Shown here piece after piece: positions 62,280-64,000 of a stretch of DNA of 64,000 nucleotides (the stretch's first letter is position 1; every line of letters begins with the position of its first letter). Below the pieces are notes generated by a model. The model had not been told where the DNA came from, made no database searches, and was given only the letters and a program-made list of their open reading frames with translations. The DNA lies in NCBI RefSeq assembly GCF_023283925.1, contig NZ_JAKIKX010000004.1, positions 310,001 to 374,000 of the forward strand. The letters are read 5' to 3'. Source of the stretch: Shewanella marisflavi (GTDB lineage Bacteria; Pseudomonadota; Gammaproteobacteria; Enterobacterales; Shewanellaceae). The position numbers and the translations under genes were made by a program.

Positions 62280-64000
62280 ATGGCCGGTCGTCTAAACAGG
62301 GTTGTTTATGTCGCGCTCACACTTTGTTTGAGCCTGCTCAGCGTACTTCAGGGCGCTTATTGCAAGGAAGCTGAGCGCAAGCTTGGTCAATACCAGATCA
62401 CCATGAGTACAGTTTTTGCCTATGGTGATAACCAACAAGTCGTCAATCGCGCAAGGGCCTTGCTTGATTATCGCGATGGCGCTAACGCCGCCGATCTCTC
62501 TATCACTCCTCAAATGTTGCAGTATCAAGATCATCGTTATCGATTCAGGGTCAACAGTTTCGATGATGCAGGTTCTGCAGCAAAACTCGGCGCGATAATT
62601 CGACAAGGGATGCTCCTCAGCCGTGAAGGCCAACAGCCGCCAGCGCTGACATTTAAAGCGCAACAAGCCTGGCAAGCCTATAACGACAGACAAGGCGATA
62701 AGGTAAGGGCGGCACTAGCGCCTCTGTTATCACTGTTTCATTTAAGCCCTGTCATCGCTCAAGCTAATACGCCCGAGTCGGGCGGGGTTATTGCGCCTGT
62801 GTTAGGTGAATTTACCGATTGGCATGTGGAGGAGAGAGAGGGAGAGCTGACGACGGCTAGCCTGCTCAATGCCTATCAGCAAGCGGGAGTGGCATACCGG
62901 CGTTTTGGCCGCTTAACCTATCATCACCAAACCGGCCTGCTCGATAAGCTCTTGCTCGTTGAGCAAAAACGCCTTGGCGAAAAGCTAGAGACACGTCGCT
63001 GGGTGATGGCCCCCAAGGACAGTCTCTATGTCAGCAGTATGCTGTGGCAGGACGAAGGCGATATTGATTATGATGAACCGGATGACAGCCTGTATGAGAT
63101 CACTCCTTTAGCCAAGACCCCTGATGACCCAGATGGCTCGGCGTCTATGATGGCGCAGGCTCAGGGGATCATGTCTGCCGGCTGGGGAGGTGATGATATT
63201 GAGCTACGTTATATTCACGGTTTAGTGCCGGGCGACTACGCCACCTCGGTAGCATACAGCAACATTGAGTTGATCGACTGGCAAGAGCGGGTCATCGATT
63301 TGCCGCTTTGGGTTCATAGCAGTAGCGGTGCCCGGGCATTTGGCGGCGTGGTGAGCTCGCAGCTCAACTTATTACCGCTAGGCTGGGGCGAGAGCAAAAC
63401 CAAACTCGACGAGCTTGAGCATATTCGCGCCGATCTGCGCCTGACACCGATAAAACGTGTGAGTAAATCGCTCCCCTGGCAGCAGTTACTGAGCGCTCCC
63501 TACCGCTATGGGGACTCGACTCTTACCTTAGAAGCGATGAACACCACAGGGCGCTATCGCCTGTCGGTGACGAGTCGCGGTAACTATGATCTCTCTCCAA
63601 ATTTCAATGGTCTTATTGGTCAGTTGCGCTTGGAAAACATGGTCTATCATGGGCCTGAATGGCTCTCTATGACCGAGCAGATGCTGCTTGATGAGTTATT
63701 TACCCTTGAGCCGCCGCCAACCGTCTATATTTTGCAGCTGGCACAGACGCCAAAAAGCCTTGAGCTGTTACATCTTGAGTCGTTGGTCGACGCCCAGATC
63801 AGCCGCAGCGTCAAGTTTGTGCGTCAGTCTGAGTATGACGCCAACCTCGAAAATCCCCCGATGCAACTTTCAGAGCAAACTGCATCTAAGCCCAAGCCAT
63901 CTGGCAAGTTGACACCAAGGGATGGATTAAGCCAACTGACAACGGTATCGCTCAGCGGACACGATCTCTTTATCCCCTTGCCAACGGCGCTGGCCAACTG
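62280..64000 (+). CDS. Large exported protein of unknown function, 3'-truncated by window edge
   Basis: The frame is open from ATG 62280 to the window end (573 codons, no stop), so the gene continues beyond. AGGG lies 11 bases upstream. The N-terminus MAGRLNRVVYVALTLCLSLLSVLQGAYC is a signal peptide, possibly of lipoprotein type at GAYC. After it come a mixed region with RARALLDYRDGANAADLS, an acidic stretch near residues 258-285 (DEGDIDYDEPDD), and a repetitive beta-like region with many Trp and Tyr. The second half shows CsiV/DUF-like periplasmic character but I do not recognise a family. Nothing clearly catalytic is visible. Confidence 0.75.
   Translation, partial: MAGRLNRVVYVALTLCLSLLSVLQGAYCKEAERKLGQYQITMSTVFAYGDNQQVVNRARALLDYRDGANAADLSITPQMLQYQDHRYRFRVNSFDDAGSAAKLGAIIRQGMLLSREGQQPPALTFKAQQAWQAYNDRQGDKVRAALAPLLSLFHLSPVIAQANTPESGGVIAPVLGEFTDWHVEEREGELTTASLLNAYQQAGVAYRRFGRLTYHHQTGLLDKLLLVEQKRLGEKLETRRWVMAPKDSLYVSSMLWQDEGDIDYDEPDDSLYEITPLAKTPDDPDGSASMMAQAQGIMSAGWGGDDIELRYIHGLVPGDYATSVAYSNIELIDWQERVIDLPLWVHSSSGARAFGGVVSSQLNLLPLGWGESKTKLDELEHIRADLRLTPIKRVSKSLPWQQLLSAPYRYGDSTLTLEAMNTTGRYRLSVTSRGNYDLSPNFNGLIGQLRLENMVYHGPEWLSMTEQMLLDELFTLEPPPTVYILQLAQTPKSLELLHLESLVDAQISRSVKFVRQSEYDANLENPPMQLSEQTASKPKPSGKLTPRDGLSQLTTVSLSGHDLFIPLPTALAN

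Overview
This 64 kb window is core chromosome of a marine gammaproteobacterium, most likely Shewanella (order Alteromonadales). The reasons are gene content and order: glnS, miaE, lpxH, ppiB, cysS, folD, tRNAs, tig-clpP-clpX-lon-hupB-ppiD, fabV-sapFDCBA-pspF/pspABC, dinG/polB, then a porin, a TonB receptor and a TonB2-type operon. This assignment is by recognition only; no database was searched. There is no insertion sequence, prophage, integron or CRISPR array, and coding style looks even throughout.

Layout. (1) 1-9.4 kb: 3' part of feoB, two class I aminoacyl-tRNA synthetase genes (glnS, cysS), the tRNA hydroxylase gene miaE, lpxH-ppiB and folD. (2) 9.7-10.1 kb: a Pro-Arg-His tRNA operon with its own promoter and terminator. 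(3) 10.3-18.8 kb: the protein quality-control block tig, clpP, clpX, lon, hupB, ppiD. (4) 19.1-31 kb: fabV, sapABCDF and pspF on the minus strand, facing pspABC-ycjX-ycjF across a sigma-54 promoter. (5) 31-34.8 kb: methionine gamma-lyase, a DASS transporter, a small ComEA-like protein and the 4.5S RNA. (6) 34.9-42.9 kb: a tightly packed minus-strand operon dinG-TSUP-priC-DUF2057-HDAC-like(-comFB), divergent from polB across one perfect LexA box. (7) 43-54.2 kb: porin, TonB-dependent receptor, methyltransferase, and the six-gene operon DUF3450-ttpC-exbB-exbD-tonB-TPR. (8) 54.2-64 kb: a degenerate GGDEF protein, a DUF885 lipoprotein, ppiC, a GNAT acetyltransferase, ybcJ-rraB, a NERD plus tandem-pseudokinase protein, a LysR/TSUP divergent pair, and a large exported protein cut by the window end.

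How they work together. Regions 3 and 4 are largely envelope and proteotoxic stress functions: the chaperone and protease set, with a sigma-32-like promoter before lon, and the Psp membrane-stress regulon. Region 6 is a DNA-damage module that can be read directly from the LexA site. Region 7 joins outer-membrane transport with its energy-transducing machinery.

The most interesting items are the NERD/double-pseudokinase protein (58.35-60.32 kb), the shared SOS operator whose operon carries priC, an Arg in place of the Walker A Lys in SapD, a strong TTGAC-N4-GTCAA palindrome before the TonB2 operon, the TTG start of polB, and fabV next to sap where enteric bacteria have fabI. I did not find an obviously new multi-gene system; the NERD-pseudokinase protein is the best single candidate for undescribed biology.
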